Source: Aureobasidium sp. EXF-3400 (lineage: Eukaryota; Ascomycota; Dothideomycetes; Dothideales; Saccotheciaceae). Taken from it: a stretch of 64,000 nt of DNA. A program made the translations under genes and the position numbers. Below the pieces are notes generated by a model. The model was not told where the DNA came from. It worked only from the letters and a program-made list of their open reading frames with translations, and did not search any database. Below, in pieces: positions 62,752-64,000 of the stretch. The DNA lies in NCBI GenBank assembly GCA_024195585.1, contig SWBL01000001.1, forward strand, positions 410,184-474,183. Reading direction: 5' to 3'. How positions within the stretch are numbered: position 1 is the stretch's first letter; each line of letters starts with the position of its first letter.

Positions 62752-63651
62752 ATGAGCAACCCTCCTCTCTTCAGGATGGAGCAACATCATAACAGTCCGG
62801 TAAGTCCACTTTTCTCTCTCCTATGATGTTTTTTCTTGCTCGATTCAAGGTATATGACGGGGTGGCAGCGAAGCCCAGTCGTCGTATGTAGCTGTTGCTT
62901 TGATGTTGTTAACCACAGAAAGGCTATACAGCTTGTCGACAAATGCTCTCACATATATTGCGACAAGTGCCTCCATACTATGTTCCGCATGGCTATCAAC
63001 GACGAAGCAAGTTTTCCACCGAAATGCTGTTCGATGACCATCGACCTCAAATTAGTCAAGCATCTTCTCCATCGTCCCCAAATCAAGGCCTACGAAAAAG
63101 TCGCTCCCGAGTACACAACCCCTGAGACCGGCCGACGCTATTGCGCAGACAGCCGCTGCAACTCCTTCCTCGGTCGCGCAAACAATGACCTTCTCAGATG
63201 CGACAAGTGCGGCAATCTGACTTGCAACTCCTGCAAAGACTATGCACACCCCGGACCGTGCAAAGTTGAGCGTGGTCGGGACGTCGAGAAACTCGACAAA
63301 GATCTCGAGATCCTGGCTGCAGCTGAGGGCTGGCAACACTGCTCGTCGTGTTCGAGACTCGTAATCCTGGTAGACGGATGTAACCATATTACGTTAGTAT
63401 TTGTCCAGTCTTCTGGTTCTTGTCCATGATATTGACTTCAGTACAGATGCCGATGCAGACACGAATTCTGCTACATTTGCGGTGCAAAGTGGAAGACTTG
63501 CACCTGCTCACAGTGGCAACGTCCGGACCTCCAGCAACAGCCTCTATGGGTCGATGATCCAGGACTGCTCCTCAATTACCCTGATCGCGTCCTTCGCAGG
63601 TGGCCGAGGTGGAGGCGACTTTTTCGCCCTCCTGCAAATCTTGAGACATGA
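62752..63651 (+). CDS. Short RBR-type E3 ubiquitin ligase
   Basis: Three exons: 62752-62799, 62869-63392 and 63447-63651, giving 258 aa. Intron 1 (GTAAGT..ATGAC..GGCAG) and intron 2 (GTTAGT..TTGAC..ACAG) are phase-consistent; intron 2 splits RING2 at exactly the same codon as in the larger ligase. RING1: VCSCCFDVV, CSHIYCDKCL, FPPKCC. IBR: CADSRCNSFLG, CDKCGNLTCNSC, HPGPC. RING2: HCSSCSRLVILVDGCNHITC, then RCRHEFCYICGAKW; the expected catalytic Cys in DGCNHI is present. The protein lacks the RKLILR-type N-terminus, the disordered region and the C-terminal zinc ribbon of the 58884 gene, and ends in an Arg/Trp-rich tail (RRWPRWRRLFRPP). It is a plausible active minimal RBR or a shortened duplicate. 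Exon 1 is the least certain part. Confidence 0.85.
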
Positions 63652-63808
63652 GGAATTGGTTGCTGCCGGGTCACATCAGCGAACCTCATGAAAACTCATA
63701 GACGATGCCACCAATATCATACTTCGACTTGACTATACAGACTATCGAACCAGTTTCTTGAGCGCTAGATCGATCCAGATCCATTTATGTAGTCAAGTAG
63801 AAGAGACA

Positions 63809-64000
63809 TTACAACCTACATAACCTGTCACACACTTGCTTCAACACTCGTCGAAGTCGACGGGTCTTTGAACGTGACTGCTCTTGACGAAGTTGGTGTG
63901 CTCTCTCCGCTTGATCCCTCTCCATCTGATCCCTCTCCATCTGATCCCTCTCCATCTGATCCCTCTCCATCTGATCCCTCTCCATCTGATCCCTCTCCAT
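63809..64000 (-). CDS. C-terminal part of a protein with MERDQ repeats (partial)
   Basis: The frame enters from the right edge and ends at 63809, leaving 63 visible codons. The visible N-terminal half is six MERDQ units (the last reads AERAHQ after MERDQ), encoded by the 15-bp repeat at the edge. The C-terminus is basic (RSKTRRLRRVLKQVCDRLCR). The charge pattern suggests a coiled coil or single alpha helix. I cannot name the protein; whether the repeat is really coding depends on sequence beyond the window. Confidence 0.45.
   Translation of the reverse strand: MERDQMERDQMERDQMERDQMERDQMERDQAERAHQLRQEQSRSKTRRLRRVLKQVCDRLCRL
63911..64000. repeat. 15-bp tandem repeat, six copies to the window edge
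   Basis: Six perfect copies of GATCCCTCTCCATCT continue to the last base, so the array probably extends further. The unit is a multiple of three and keeps a frame open on the minus strand (MERDQ). Confidence 0.95.

Overview
The window is nuclear DNA of a filamentous ascomycete fungus (Pezizomycotina; Dothideomycetes is my best guess, from gene content only). The evidence is the many short introns (about 48-70 bases, one of 223) with GT..AG ends and CTGAC/CTAAC-like branch sites, two tRNA genes with introns, and the fungal genes: a WC-2-like PAS protein, an Atg28-like protein, SWR1, SPT5, an Sso-type syntaxin and F-box proteins. Genes lie on both strands with 0.2-3 kb spacers. No operon, CRISPR array, insertion sequence or complete transposon is visible.

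Layout. 1-3 kb: the 5' part of a WC-2-like PAS gene running off the left edge, then tRNA-His and tRNA-Met genes facing each other, each with an intron. 3-7 kb: a WW/FF splicing-type factor divergent from an RGG protein. 8-13 kb: an FHS-family (FucP-like) sugar permease, a gene-poor 3 kb stretch with possible CreA sites and a decayed fragment of the permease, and an F-box protein. 13-25 kb: a 13-bp satellite, an alpha/beta hydrolase, an Atg28-like protein, SPT5, an F-box-like protein and phosphopantetheine adenylyltransferase. 25-37 kb: a DCAF7-type WD40 protein, a NAA38-like LSM protein, an unassigned acidic-tailed protein, a candidate tRNA gene interrupted by about 97 bases, an Sso-type syntaxin and nicotinate phosphoribosyltransferase. 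37-46 kb: an Mpv17-family protein, mitochondrial BolA, an aldehyde dehydrogenase with two possible starts, a multiply broken pseudogene with minisatellites, a 3' relic of a second aldehyde dehydrogenase, a translin/TRAX protein with an 18-nt exon and a small membrane protein. 45-56 kb: an ataxin-10-type protein carrying an HMG box, the SWR1 ATPase, and a complex I NDUFB8-like subunit. 56-64 kb: three genes linked by RBR ubiquitin-ligase features, two with RING-IBR-RING and one with the shared N-terminal motif plus UBA/CUE-like and SUMO-interaction-like segments; then a repeat-coding partial gene at the right edge.

Most genes are unrelated housekeeping functions (SPT5 and SWR1 in transcription and chromatin; BolA, NDUFB8, Mpv17 and aldehyde dehydrogenase with mitochondrial links; PPAT and NAPRTase in cofactor synthesis). 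The only stretch that looks like a functional cluster is the RBR-related group at 56.6-63.7 kb. The least ordinary single objects are the HMG-box/ataxin-10 protein, the interrupted tRNA-like gene and the 41.9-43.6 kb decay zone. All product names come from reading the translated sequence; no database search was run.
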